Shown piece by piece: positions 46,552 through 55,147 of a DNA stretch of 64,000 nucleotides (its first letter is position 1; each line of letters opens with the position of its first letter). This stretch comes from JAWKIJ01 sp041394325 (GTDB taxonomy: Bacteria > Actinomycetota > Acidimicrobiia > Acidimicrobiales > Microtrichaceae), in NCBI GenBank assembly GCA_041394325.1, contig JAWKIJ010000001.1, positions 2,170,001 to 2,234,000 of the forward strand. Reading direction: 5' to 3'. The notes beneath the pieces were generated by a model. That model did not search any database, had not been told where the DNA came from, and worked only from the letters and a program-made list of their open reading frames with translations. The translations under genes and the position numbers were made by a program.

Positions 46552-47515
46552 CGCGCGGGTGGGGTGCGGTGCCGTCGAGCACCTCGCCGACGAAGTCGAG
46601 CACCGCGGCGGTGAACCGGTCGTTCTGGTCGCCGGCGACCATGTGGCCGGCGTCGGCGACGTCTGCGAACCTCGCATGGGGAACCATGTCGAGGAACTCC
46701 GCGCCGTCTCGAGGCTGACGAGGTCGCTGAGGCGGCCACGAACGAGCAGGGTGGGGCACCTCAGCGGCGCGGCGGCCTCGTCGAGCCTCCGGTCGGTACC
46801 GGAGCGAAGCCCACGCCGGTCGTTGAAGAGCTCGGGGTCCCAATGCCAGCGCCACCGGCCGTCGGGCCCCTGACGGAGGTTCTTGCGAAGGCCGTCGAGG
46901 TTGGATGGTCGTGGTCGCCGTGGTTGGTACGACGCGACCGCGTCGGCGGCCTCGTCGAGGTCGGCGAACCCGTCGACCACGTTGTCCATCATGAACGACA
47001 CGACGCCCGACTCCTCCGGCTCCGGTCGGGGGTGATGTCGACCAGGACGAGTGCGCGGAACAGGCCGGGTGCGAGGATGCCCTCCGCCGACATCGCGGCG
47101 AGGCCACCGAGCGATGCCCCCACGACGATGGGGGCTCGTCCAAAGTCGCCGTGATCTCGGCGAGATCCTCGGCGAAACGACCCACCTCGTAGTGGGCGGT
47201 GGGGGAGCGGTCGCTCTCACCGTGGCCGCGTTGGTCGTACGCGATCGCGAGCCGGCCCGCGTCCGCGAGGGCCGTAGCGGTCGAGGACCACGAGTGGCGC
47301 GTCTGTCCACCGCCGTGGACCAACAGCACGGGAGCGGCATCGGCGCGCCCGCGGGCGTCGCCCCGGATCCGAAGCCGCCCGCTCCCGTCGAGGTCGTCCG
47401 ACACCACCCAGCTCATCGCCCGGGGAGTCGCCCTCCCGGCACGCTTGGCACCGGAGCCCGCGGTGGCCCAGGTGCCAACGGCGCGAGGCTCGTGTTGCGA
47501 CGATGGTTTCGGCAC
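46548..47515 (-). CDS. Alpha/beta hydrolase, about four frame breaks
   Basis: An alpha/beta hydrolase scattered over three frames: PVLLVHGGGQTRHSWSSTA, YDQRGHGESDRSPTAHY, then IVVGASLGGLAAM (nucleophile Ser), ALVLVDITPDR, GVVSFMMDNVVDGFADL, RWRWHWDPELFNDRRGL, TLLVRGRLSDLVSLET and FADVADAGHMVAG (catalytic His). One-base losses fit near 47134, 47020 and 46713, and a fourth near 46562, which ends the protein at TAG 46550-46548 instead of running on into the ALDH. Repaired length is 323 residues. The GTG at 47515 is placed by the -10 TACCCT; ATG 47416 is an alternative. Confidence 0.78.
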
Positions 47516-47523
47516 GACTGCTC

Positions 47524-47529
47524 AGGGTA
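47524..47529 (-). promoter_or_regulatory. -10 element of the hydrolase at 47515 (leaderless)
   Basis: On the minus strand TACCCT ends 8 nt before GTG 47515. Confidence 0.5.
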
Positions 47530-47598
47530 TGCCGCCCGTCGCCGGAGCCTGCAATGCCGCTCGAGCGCCACCGCCGGTCCGCCCGACGGCCGGGACGA

Positions 47599-48414
47599 CT
47601 ACGGCGTCGGCACCGCTCCCCTCACCGGTGCGGCTTCGAGTCCGGCGAGGAACACCGCGTACCACGTGGGATCGACGAAGTCGGCGGGGCGGTGGCCGGG
47701 AAGGAGCGCGACGAACATGTTGGGCAGTTCGGTGAACACGAAGCCGGTGCCCCAACGGCAGAGGTTCCACAGCATCGACGGCCGAACCCGCCGACCGAGG
47801 TGGACGAGGCCGACGACGGTGCCGGCGGTGGCGAACAGCGCCAACAACACCGTCGTGAAGGCGAGTGCACACATCAGGGCCGCCCGCGAACCGTACCGTT
47901 CGTCATACACGTCGACGGCTACCTGCTTGTGCTCGACCTCCTCGGCGAGATGCCACAGGTACAGGCGCGCGGCGTCGGGATCGGCACCGTCGAACAGTTC
48001 GTGGTGGTGCCGCTCGACCCACCGTGCCAACCCGTAGGCGAGCGCCTCCGACGCGGTCGAGTAGGCCATGTGGAACCGGGGTGAGCCCCACCTCGACAGC
48101 CCTCGGAATGTCCATTCCATCGCCCGGGTGAGCACACCGACGCCGCGAACCGTTCCACTCAGTCGTTCGTTGAAGTGCCGGTGTTGGGTGTGGTGGCGCG
48201 ACTCCTGTTCCGCATAGCGGCGCGCCTGTTCGGCGAGCTCACCATCGAGGGCGGACAACTCGGAACGGACCGCCCGCACGACGAACGGCTCGACGTAGGG
48301 CATCATCAGCGACACGGCGTTCGCGGCGGCGGCGAACTCGGGAAGCCGGGGATGCCAGTCCGGTCGGACCGACTCGAAGCACAGCGTCGGGGTGCGGGTT
48401 CGAAGACGGGCCAC
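47599..48414 (-). CDS. Predicted metal-dependent hydrolase (PF10118-type), membrane-associated
   Basis: A 271-residue protein of the metal-dependent hydrolase family typified by conserved His/Glu clusters. Those seen are EQESRHHTQHRHFNERL, VERHHHELF and LAEEVEHKQVAVDVYDERYG, likely a di-metal centre. A hydrophobic helix pair follows (CALAFTTVLLALFATAGTVV). The start is WHPRLPEFAAAANAVSLMMP-like, as in the family. The reaction is unknown. It runs divergently from the acyltransferase gene. Confidence 0.83.
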   Translation of the reverse strand: MARLRTRTPTLCFESVRPDWHPRLPEFAAAANAVSLMMPYVEPFVVRAVRSELSALDGELAEQARRYAEQESRHHTQHRHFNERLSGTVRGVGVLTRAMEWTFRGLSRWGSPRFHMAYSTASEALAYGLARWVERHHHELFDGADPDAARLYLWHLAEEVEHKQVAVDVYDERYGSRAALMCALAFTTVLLALFATAGTVVGLVHLGRRVRPSMLWNLCRWGTGFVFTELPNMFVALLPGHRPADFVDPTWYAVFLAGLEAAPVRGAVPTP

Positions 48415-48493
48415 CGGTGCCCATCGGCACTCACCGGCGCGTTCGTGAGGGTGCGGCGACGGTCGGCGGCCACGGTCCCCGTCGGTCGGTGGC

Positions 48494-48499
48494 TACGTT
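48494..48499 (+). promoter_or_regulatory. -10 element of the acyltransferase at 48506 (leaderless)
   Basis: TACGTT ends 6 nt before ATG 48506. Confidence 0.6.
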
Positions 48500-48505
48500 G
48501 CATCA

Positions 48506-49168
48506 ATGTTCAACCGCGACCTGACCCGGCGGGGCCCCCTCGACCATCTCAGGTCGGCCGCCTATTCGGTGGCGGGGCCGTGGGTCCGCCGGGGCTGGGA
48601 ACTCTTCAAATCGGTCGGTGCGATCGGCCCCGACTCCCCCGAGGGTCGCCGCTTCGGTTCGTTCGGCAGGGGCAGCATCGTGTGCTTCCCCCACGAGACG
48701 CTGCTGAACGTCGGTTCGATCCACATCGGCCGCGACACGATGGTGTCGGGGCGATGCGCGTTGAGTGCCGGTTGGGGCCCGGATCACGCGGGGCTCGGTC
48801 CCCGTGTCCTGGTGATCGGTGACCGCTGCCTCATCGGGCGCGGCAGCAGCGTGGTCGCACACCGGTCCATCGAGATCGGCGACGACGTGTGGACCGGCCA
48901 CAACGTGCACATCACCGACATGAACCACGGGTATGAGGATCTCGAGGTGCCGATCTCGCGGCAGAACCAGCCGGAGGCTCCCGTGAGGATCGGGTCGGGA
49001 AGCTGGCTCGGGCACAACACCGTGGTCCTGCCCGGCGTCACCATCGGAGAGCACGTCGTCGTGGGGGCCGGATCGATCGTGACCTCGGACCTCCCGGATC
49101 GCTGTGTGGCCGTGGGTGTTCCCGCACGAGTGGTCCGCCGATGGACACCGGGGCAGGGGTGGCGATGA
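48506..49168 (+). CDS. Hexapeptide-repeat (left-handed beta-helix) acyltransferase
   Basis: A 220-residue protein whose centre is built of hexapeptide turns (VGSIHIGRDTMVSGR, VLVIGDRCLIGRGSSV, IEIGDDVWTGHNVHI, VRIGSGSWLGHNTVVLPGV, IGEHVVVGAGSIV). HITDMNHGYED carries the likely catalytic His. This is the maltose/galactoside acetyltransferase-like architecture used on sugars and surface glycans. It is the first gene of a coupled unit with the monooxygenase (ATGA overlap) and the thioesterase. Confidence 0.86.
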   Translation: MFNRDLTRRGPLDHLRSAAYSVAGPWVRRGWELFKSVGAIGPDSPEGRRFGSFGRGSIVCFPHETLLNVGSIHIGRDTMVSGRCALSAGWGPDHAGLGPRVLVIGDRCLIGRGSSVVAHRSIEIGDDVWTGHNVHITDMNHGYEDLEVPISRQNQPEAPVRIGSGSWLGHNTVVLPGVTIGEHVVVGAGSIVTSDLPDRCVAVGVPARVVRRWTPGQGWR

Positions 49169-50640
49169 GCGGCCGTCGGATAGCGATCGTCGGTGCGGGC
49201 GCGGCCGGGTTGTGCATGGCGATTCGACTCCGCGACGCCGGCTTCTCCGACGTGGTCGTCTACGAGCGCTCCGACGGAGTCGGCGGAACCTGGCGCGCCA
49301 ACACCTACCCGGGCGCGGCGTGTGACATTCCCTCACACCTCTACTCGTTCTCCTTCGCGCTTCGGCCCGACTGGTCGCGCCGCTTCGCCGGCCAGGCGGA
49401 GATCCTCGAGTACTTCGAGGACCTGTGTGACGCCTACGGGCTTCGACCCCTTCTGCGAACGGGGACCGAGGTTCACTCGGCGCGCTTCGACGATGCCGAG
49501 GGAACCTGGACGCTGACACTCGGCGACGGGCGAACCGACACCGTCGACGCGGTGGTGTTCGCTGTGGGCCAGCTCAACCGCCCCTTCGTCCCCGACCTCG
49601 CCGGCCTGTCCGATTTCGAGGGTGACGTGTTCCACTCGGCGCGATGGGACCACCGGGTCGACCTCGCCGGCAAGCGTGTCGGCGTCGTGGGCAACGGTGC
49701 CAGCGCCATCCAGTTCGTCCCCCCGGTGGCCGAGGTCGCGTCGTCGCTCACCGTCTTCCAACGGAGCGCCAACTGGATCCTTCCCAAGCCCGACCGGCCA
49801 TACGGCCGCCTGCGCAGGCGCGCGTTCGCGGCCGTGCCGATCCTCGCCCGCCTCCACCGGAGCGCGATCTACTGGCGTTTCGAGGCGAACCATCTGTTGC
49901 TCCGGCGGTCGAGCACCTTGTCGGAACGCCTCGGCAGGCTCTTGTCCCGACGCCTCCGTCCCCTGAGCGACCGGGGGGTCGCCCGCGAGGCGGTCGTGCC
50001 CGACTATCCCCTGGGTTGCAAACGCGTCCTGTTGAGCAACGACTACTACCAGTGCCTGACGAGGCCCGACGTGCGGGTCGAGTTGCAGCATCTCACCAGG
50101 GTGCTGCCGGGGGGCGTGGAGACCGCCGACGGTGTCTTGCACCCTCTCGACGTACTGATCTTCGGAACCGGGTTCGCCGCGACGGAGTTCCTCGCACCGA
50201 TGTCGGTGTTCGGTCGTGGGGGGCGGGACCTCAACGAGGTCTGGGCGGGTGGGGCGAGCGCACACCTCGGCATGACGGTGCACGGCTTCCCCAACATGTT
50301 CATCCTCTACGGGCCCAACACCAACCTGGGGCACAACTCCATCCTGTTCATGATCGAGGCGCAGACCCGCTATGTCGCCGGGGCCATCGCCCGCCTCCGC
50401 GACGACGACCTGGCCAGTCTCGAGGTACGCGCCGACGTCGCGGACCGCTTTGCGGCCGAGATCCGACGAGGGCTCGACCGCACGGTGTGGGGTGCGGGTT
50501 GTGAGAGTTGGTACAAGAACGACCAAGGTGTCATCACGAACAACTGGCCCTCGTTCACGGTCTCGTACTGGGCTCGGCTCCGCAGTCGTCGTCCCTGGGA
50601 GTTCGTCGCGCGGCCTCGTCGTGTGGAGGTTCGCACATGA
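49165..50640 (+). CDS. FAD-dependent Baeyer-Villiger-type monooxygenase
   Basis: A 491-residue flavoprotein monooxygenase. The FAD site is IAIVGAGAAGLCMAIRL and the second Rossmann motif (NADPH) is RVGVVGNGASAIQFV. The block VGGTWRANTYPGAACDIPSH and the FxGxxxHSxxW-like segment FEGDVFHSARWDH are typical of Baeyer-Villiger monooxygenases and their relatives. LIFGTGFAATEF closes the core. I start at ATG 49165, which overlaps the acyltransferase stop, not 49141. Substrate (ketone, steroid or other) unknown. Confidence 0.9.
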   Translation: MSGRRIAIVGAGAAGLCMAIRLRDAGFSDVVVYERSDGVGGTWRANTYPGAACDIPSHLYSFSFALRPDWSRRFAGQAEILEYFEDLCDAYGLRPLLRTGTEVHSARFDDAEGTWTLTLGDGRTDTVDAVVFAVGQLNRPFVPDLAGLSDFEGDVFHSARWDHRVDLAGKRVGVVGNGASAIQFVPPVAEVASSLTVFQRSANWILPKPDRPYGRLRRRAFAAVPILARLHRSAIYWRFEANHLLLRRSSTLSERLGRLLSRRLRPLSDRGVAREAVVPDYPLGCKRVLLSNDYYQCLTRPDVRVELQHLTRVLPGGVETADGVLHPLDVLIFGTGFAATEFLAPMSVFGRGGRDLNEVWAGGASAHLGMTVHGFPNMFILYGPNTNLGHNSILFMIEAQTRYVAGAIARLRDDDLASLEVRADVADRFAAEIRRGLDRTVWGAGCESWYKNDQGVITNNWPSFTVSYWARLRSRRPWEFVARPRRVEVRT

Positions 50641-51548
50641 CCATGTCGCTCACGGAGATCCTGACGCTCACCGATCACGGACCGGACACGTTCGTCGCCG
50701 CCGGGCCGCGCTATCCATGGGGTGGTCTGTACGGCGGCCAGATCGTGGCCCAGGCCCTGCTCGCGGCGGCCGACTCGGTGCCCGAGGCGCTCCGCGTCCA
50801 CTCGCTTCGGGCCTATTTCATCCGACGCGGCGACCACGAGGAACCGGTTCGATACGAGATCGACCGGATTCGCGACGGTCGCTCCTTCGCGACCCGGCGG
50901 GTCGTCGCACGTCAGGCGATCGGTGCCATTCTCAACCTCGAGGCGTCGTTTCAGCGACCCGAACCCTCCGTCGATCTGCAGGCCGGTCCCGCATGGGACG
51001 ACGAGGTCGCCGCGCTCCCGCGGCCCGACCAACTCCAGGTGACGTCGTGGACCCCGGTGTTCGAACGGGCGACGGTGCCCGACCCGCCGGTCCGGCAGTT
51101 GTTCGAGGGGTCCAGCCTCCCTCACGGGCGTTCCACCGCGTGGCTGCGGACCACCGCCCCCGTCCCGGGTCCGGGCGTCGAGGCGGCCGACCTGGACGCT
51201 CCTTCGCTGCTCCTGCACTTCGCGGCGTTGGCGTTCATGTCCGACGACATGCCGACGGACGCGGTCGTCCGTGCCCATCCGGTCGGTCGTGAGCCCGAGG
51301 AGACCCGCCACACCCACCTCTTCGCGGCCAGCCTCGACCACACGATCTGGTTCCACCGGCCGGTCCGCGCGGATCGATGGCAACTCCACGACGTCATCTG
51401 CCGGTCGTTCGTCGCGGGCCGTGGATTGGTGGTGGGCCAGGTTCACGACGAGCACGGCGTGCTGGGCGCGACGATCGCGCAGGAGGTCCTCCTCCGCGAC
51501 CGCAACATGGCCCACGACGGGAGTGGCGCTACGGACAGGGGCCGCTGA
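50637..51548 (+). CDS. Acyl-CoA thioesterase II (TesB family)
   Basis: A 303-residue double hotdog thioesterase. Family segments include RYPWGGLYGGQIVAQAL, VHSLRAYFIRRGDHEEPV, DGRSFATRRVVARQ and, in the second half, ASLDHTIWFHRPVRADRW and GRGLVVGQVHDEHG (catalytic Asp in the SLDH segment). It hydrolyses acyl-CoAs to free acids. The ATG overlaps the monooxygenase stop (ATGA), giving a three-gene coupled unit acting on acyl or ketone substrates. Confidence 0.9.
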   Translation: MTMSLTEILTLTDHGPDTFVAAGPRYPWGGLYGGQIVAQALLAAADSVPEALRVHSLRAYFIRRGDHEEPVRYEIDRIRDGRSFATRRVVARQAIGAILNLEASFQRPEPSVDLQAGPAWDDEVAALPRPDQLQVTSWTPVFERATVPDPPVRQLFEGSSLPHGRSTAWLRTTAPVPGPGVEAADLDAPSLLLHFAALAFMSDDMPTDAVVRAHPVGREPEETRHTHLFAASLDHTIWFHRPVRADRWQLHDVICRSFVAGRGLVVGQVHDEHGVLGATIAQEVLLRDRNMAHDGSGATDRGR

Positions 51549-51914
51549 GCCACTCGCCGTGGCCGCCCCCCGGGGGTGGGGTCGTCCGTCGTGTGACGGT
51601 TGTCGCAAATGAATGACAATGTTGTCATTCTGCGTCGAGAATACTTGAAAGGCGTCACCGGCCTCACTAGACCGTGGAGGTCCCCCGACTGCGGCGACGG
51701 GGACAGGACGGACCGTCATGGGCCGTTCGGCACTCGACCGGACAGGACGACCTACGAGAACAGGGCTTGTAGTTCGCGGCGCGATCGGTACCGTCGAGGT
51801 CGATCGGCTCGGGCAGCCGACCAACGAGGGCTGGGGCCTTCGCAGGACACCACCGCCGGGCGCACCGATGCTCATCGGACCATGCGGCCGACGGCAGCGA
51901 AGAGGAATTCGTAC
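51549..51914. other. 366-bp intergenic leader before the glycosylphosphotransferase
   Basis: No convincing gene is visible, although the downstream frame is open from 51600. It contains an AT-rich palindrome at 51611-51630, a possible TACCGT -10 near 51788, and an AGAGGA ribosome site just before ATG 51915. I see no known riboswitch fold. Confidence 0.5.
51611..51630. repeat. Perfect 20-bp palindrome (putative operator)
   Basis: GAATGACAA-TG-TTGTCATTC has perfect 9-bp arms in otherwise GC-rich DNA, about 285 bp upstream of the glycosylphosphotransferase start. The even spacing differs from the 7-1-7 metal-regulator boxes of the Fur/Zur type. The binding protein is unknown. Confidence 0.5.
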
Positions 51915-53585
51915 ATGAGACGAGAGGCTGCGAGGCAGCGGAGCAGCACCACCTATGTCGAAGGGGATGGTCCCGACATCGACGTCCTCGACGACCCCGC
52001 CCTCGCCGAGGCCGACACCGGCCCGGTGGCCCCGACCGACGCCGAGGTGGTGAAGCTCCCGGTTCGCCACGCCGACGGCCCCTTCGCCGGTGCCGAGCGG
52101 CGGACTCGTGGCTCGGCGTCGTTGCGTCACCGGCTGATCGCCTTCGACGTGTGCTCGGTGGTGGTCGGTTGGGCGCTTGCCAGCGAGATCACCTTCACGC
52201 AGCCCGTCAAGACCGAGGACACCGCGGTGGTCGGGGTCTTCGTCCTCGCGATGGCCGTGCAGTTGATCGTGATCCTGGTCCGGGGTCTCTACCAGTCCCG
52301 GGTGGCCGCACGGCGAACCACCGAGCTGAACGGCCTCGCCGTCTCCTCCGCAGCGGCGTTCGCCGTGGCCGCGATCATCGGCGGTCTCGGTCCCCGACCC
52401 CCGATCGACAACCTCCTGCTCGGAGCGGTCGTGAGCTTCGTGCTCCTCGCATCGTGCAGGACCGTCTACACGTCGTGGCTGCGGGCGCACCGCGCACGCG
52501 GTCGATACTCGCGGCGGCTACTGCTGGTGGGCACCAACGACGAGGCCCGTTCGTTGCAGGACCTGCTCGCGACCCACACCGAGCTCGGCTTCACCGTGTC
52601 GGGGATCGTCGGGGACCACGATGCCTATCAACGGCTCGGCTTCGATGCTCCCTACCTCGGTGACGTCGACTCGACCCTCGACGCCGTCGGTGCCTGCGCC
52701 GCCGACGGGGTGTTGATCGCCTCCAGCTCGGTCGACCGCCACGCGCTCAACGACCTCAGCCGGGACCTGCTCCAGCACGATGTGCACGTGCAGCTCTCCA
52801 CCGGGCTGTGGGGGATCGACCACCGCCGTCTCCGCCCGCTCCCGCTCTCCCACGAGCCCCTCTTCTACCTCGAGCCCGCCAAGCGCTCGAGAATCCAACT
52901 CGCGCTCAAGCGTGCGATCGACATCGTCGTCTCCGGCGCCGCGCTGACGGTGATGTCGCCGATCCTCCTGCTGGCGGCTGTGGCCATCAAGCTCCAGGAC
53001 GGCGGCCCGGTGCTGTTCAAGCAACGGCGGGTGGGCAAGGACGGCAAGGAGCTGAAGGTCTTCAAGCTCCGGACCATGGTGCCCGACGCGGAGGCGCGCC
53101 TCGCCGACGTGCTGCGCGATCGTGGCAACCAACGAGACTCGGTGCTGTTCAAGTTGCACGACGATCCACGCCGCACTCCGGTCGGCCGCATCCTCGAGGC
53201 GACCAGCATCGACGAGTTCCCACAGCTCTTCAACGTGCTCCTCGGCTCCATGAGCATCGTCGGACCCCGTCCCGCGCTGCCCCGTGAGGTGCAGTGCTTC
53301 GACGACGACCTGAAGCGCCGTTTCGAGGTCACGCCGGGGGTCACCGGCCTCTGGCAGGTCGAGGCCCGCGACAATCCGGCGTTCTCCGCCTACAAGCGCC
53401 TCGATCTGTTCTACGTCGAGAACTGGAGCCTCCTACTCGACCTGATAATCATGGTCGAGACCGTGACATCGGTCGGTGCACGCATCCTGCGGGGGGGCAA
53501 GAGCGCTCACCCGACCGCCGACGCCTCCACTGAGGCGGCTGGGCAGACGGTGGTCGAGTCGGGTCGGGCCCCCCTGGGTTCGTGA
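51915..53585 (+). CDS. Polyprenyl-phosphate sugar-1-phosphate transferase (WbaP/exopolysaccharide type)
   Basis: A 556-residue membrane enzyme that begins a lipid-linked glycan by moving a sugar phosphate onto polyprenyl phosphate. Four N-terminal membrane helices (e.g. VFVLAMAVQLIVILVRGLY) are followed by a Rossmann-like CoA-binding-3 domain (RLLLVGTNDEARSLQDLL). The C-terminal bacterial transferase domain has KRAIDIVVSGAALTVMSPIL, GPVLFKQRRVGKDGK, FKLRTMVPDAEARL, SIDEFPQLFNVLLGSMSIVG and PGVTGLWQVEAR. I start at ATG 51915, with AGAGGA upstream. It fits with the LCP, epimerase and glycosyltransferase genes of this window in surface-glycan synthesis. Confidence 0.9.
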   Translation: MRREAARQRSSTTYVEGDGPDIDVLDDPALAEADTGPVAPTDAEVVKLPVRHADGPFAGAERRTRGSASLRHRLIAFDVCSVVVGWALASEITFTQPVKTEDTAVVGVFVLAMAVQLIVILVRGLYQSRVAARRTTELNGLAVSSAAAFAVAAIIGGLGPRPPIDNLLLGAVVSFVLLASCRTVYTSWLRAHRARGRYSRRLLLVGTNDEARSLQDLLATHTELGFTVSGIVGDHDAYQRLGFDAPYLGDVDSTLDAVGACAADGVLIASSSVDRHALNDLSRDLLQHDVHVQLSTGLWGIDHRRLRPLPLSHEPLFYLEPAKRSRIQLALKRAIDIVVSGAALTVMSPILLLAAVAIKLQDGGPVLFKQRRVGKDGKELKVFKLRTMVPDAEARLADVLRDRGNQRDSVLFKLHDDPRRTPVGRILEATSIDEFPQLFNVLLGSMSIVGPRPALPREVQCFDDDLKRRFEVTPGVTGLWQVEARDNPAFSAYKRLDLFYVENWSLLLDLIIMVETVTSVGARILRGGKSAHPTADASTEAAGQTVVESGRAPLGS

Positions 53586-53708
53586 AGGTGCAGGCCTGAC
53601 AGATCGCGAGGGGTGTTCACGCTAACCTGCCGCGAGGTTCGGTATCGGCCATCGGTTCGACCGTGGCTACGAACAGGGCGGACGGGACAGACACTCGGGG
53701 GTGGGTGG

Positions 53709-55147
53709 ATGCCACAAGCAGGTGGGACGATGCCATCCCCGTCGGTGGAGCCGGTTCGTCGGGTGCGTCGCCGGATCGCGGTGCTGGTGGCCTTCGTCAC
53801 ATCGGCCGCGATCGCTGCCGGTGCGGCACCGGGAGCAGCGGCTCAGGCCCGGCCGTCCGTCGGCCCCCGCGGTTTCGTACCGGGCGAGGCGAAGGCCACG
53901 GCCGATTCGTTCTCGCTCAACCTGAGCTCTGACGGCTCCAATCCCTTCGTCATCCAACTCGGCGCCTCCCAGGCCGGGTATACGGACCGGACGGCCGACG
54001 CGACCGCCGCCGCGCTCAACCTCGGTGTTCTGAAGATCATGTTGGGTCCCACCGCCCAGTGCGGCACTCAGCCACCGATCATCTCGGAGGACCAACTGGC
54101 GCTCGGTGACTCCAGCACCTCCGACGACCGCGACACCACCACGTCCCCGGCCATCGTGAGGTCGCCCGGAACACCCGGCAAGCCCGGTGGGATCATCGGC
54201 ACCCAGGTCGCCACCACCAGTGCGAACCCGCAGAGGGCGGCGGCGCAGACCACCAGCATGCCCCTCGACTACGTCGTCATGGACATGGACGGCGCGGCGA
54301 CCTTCACGACGAGCAGCGTCGCCAAGGGCGTTCGCCGTGCCCACGGTCTCCACCGCCGACCGGATCCGGATGTTCGGTGATCTCGTCACCATCTACAAGC
54401 CCCGCTGGGAGGCCGATACGGCGTCCGGTGCAACGAACACGGCGACCGGGTCGTTCACCTTCGAGCGGGCCACACTCCTCGGGTTCGACCGGAGCGTGGC
54501 CGACTTCCCCGGAGGGTTTCAGGACCTCTCCAACTTCGTACAGGGACTCCTGGGCTTCCTCGGCCTCAAGTTGAGCTACCCCACGGTCACTCCGACCGAC
54601 GGGGGTGACGGTCACCCCGTTGTCGCTCGCGCTGGACCGGCCGCCGATCGGCGCGAGTGTGATCACCCCGCTGTTGGGTCAGTTCGCCGCTCCCATCGCC
54701 GCCGCACGTGCCGCCGCCGAGCAGGAGGACTGCAACAACCGGGCGAGGTTCCAGATCCTCGACCTCGTGCTCAAGGCCCTCGAAGGCAACGGTTTCATCA
54801 GGCTGTCCTTCGGTGGCGTCACGGTCTCCACCGCAGCGACCGACTTCTCGGTCTCGGATTTCGGAGAACCCGCAGCGTTCGGTCCCGCCGACCTGTCGCC
54901 ACCGCCGACCACCGTCGCGCCGTCGGTCCTGGGCTCCACGACGATCGTCACGCCGACCACCGCCGCACCGCCCGCGACCATCGCGCCACCTCCACCGCCA
55001 CCTGCACCATCGCCGATCCCCGGCAAGCGGGGTGGTGCGGCGCTCGCCGTCGGGACCTCGGCGCTGGTCGGGCTCGCGTTGTTGGCGGCCCTCGATCGGC
55101 GACGGCTCCGGAGTTTCCCGAACCGACCACCCCTGGAGGGAGCCTGA
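53709..55147 (+). CDS. Exported surface protein with C-terminal membrane anchor, two frame breaks
   Basis: A protein of unknown family, about 478 residues after repair. It has an N-terminal signal peptide (RRRIAVLVAFVTSAAIAAGA) and a mature part beginning DSFSLNLSSDGSNPFVIQLG. Breaks near 54336 and 54605 (one extra base each, or two lost) join VAKG to FAVPTVSTADRIRMF and TPTDGG to VTVTPLSLALDRPPIG. The C-terminus has a Pro/Thr spacer (PPPPPPAPSPIPGKRGG), a membrane helix (ALAVGTSALVGLALLAAL) and a basic tail, so it should sit on the outer face. Its stop overlaps the solute-binding-protein start (TGATG), tying it to the transporter. The upstream Met at 53730 is an alternative start. Confidence 0.7.
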
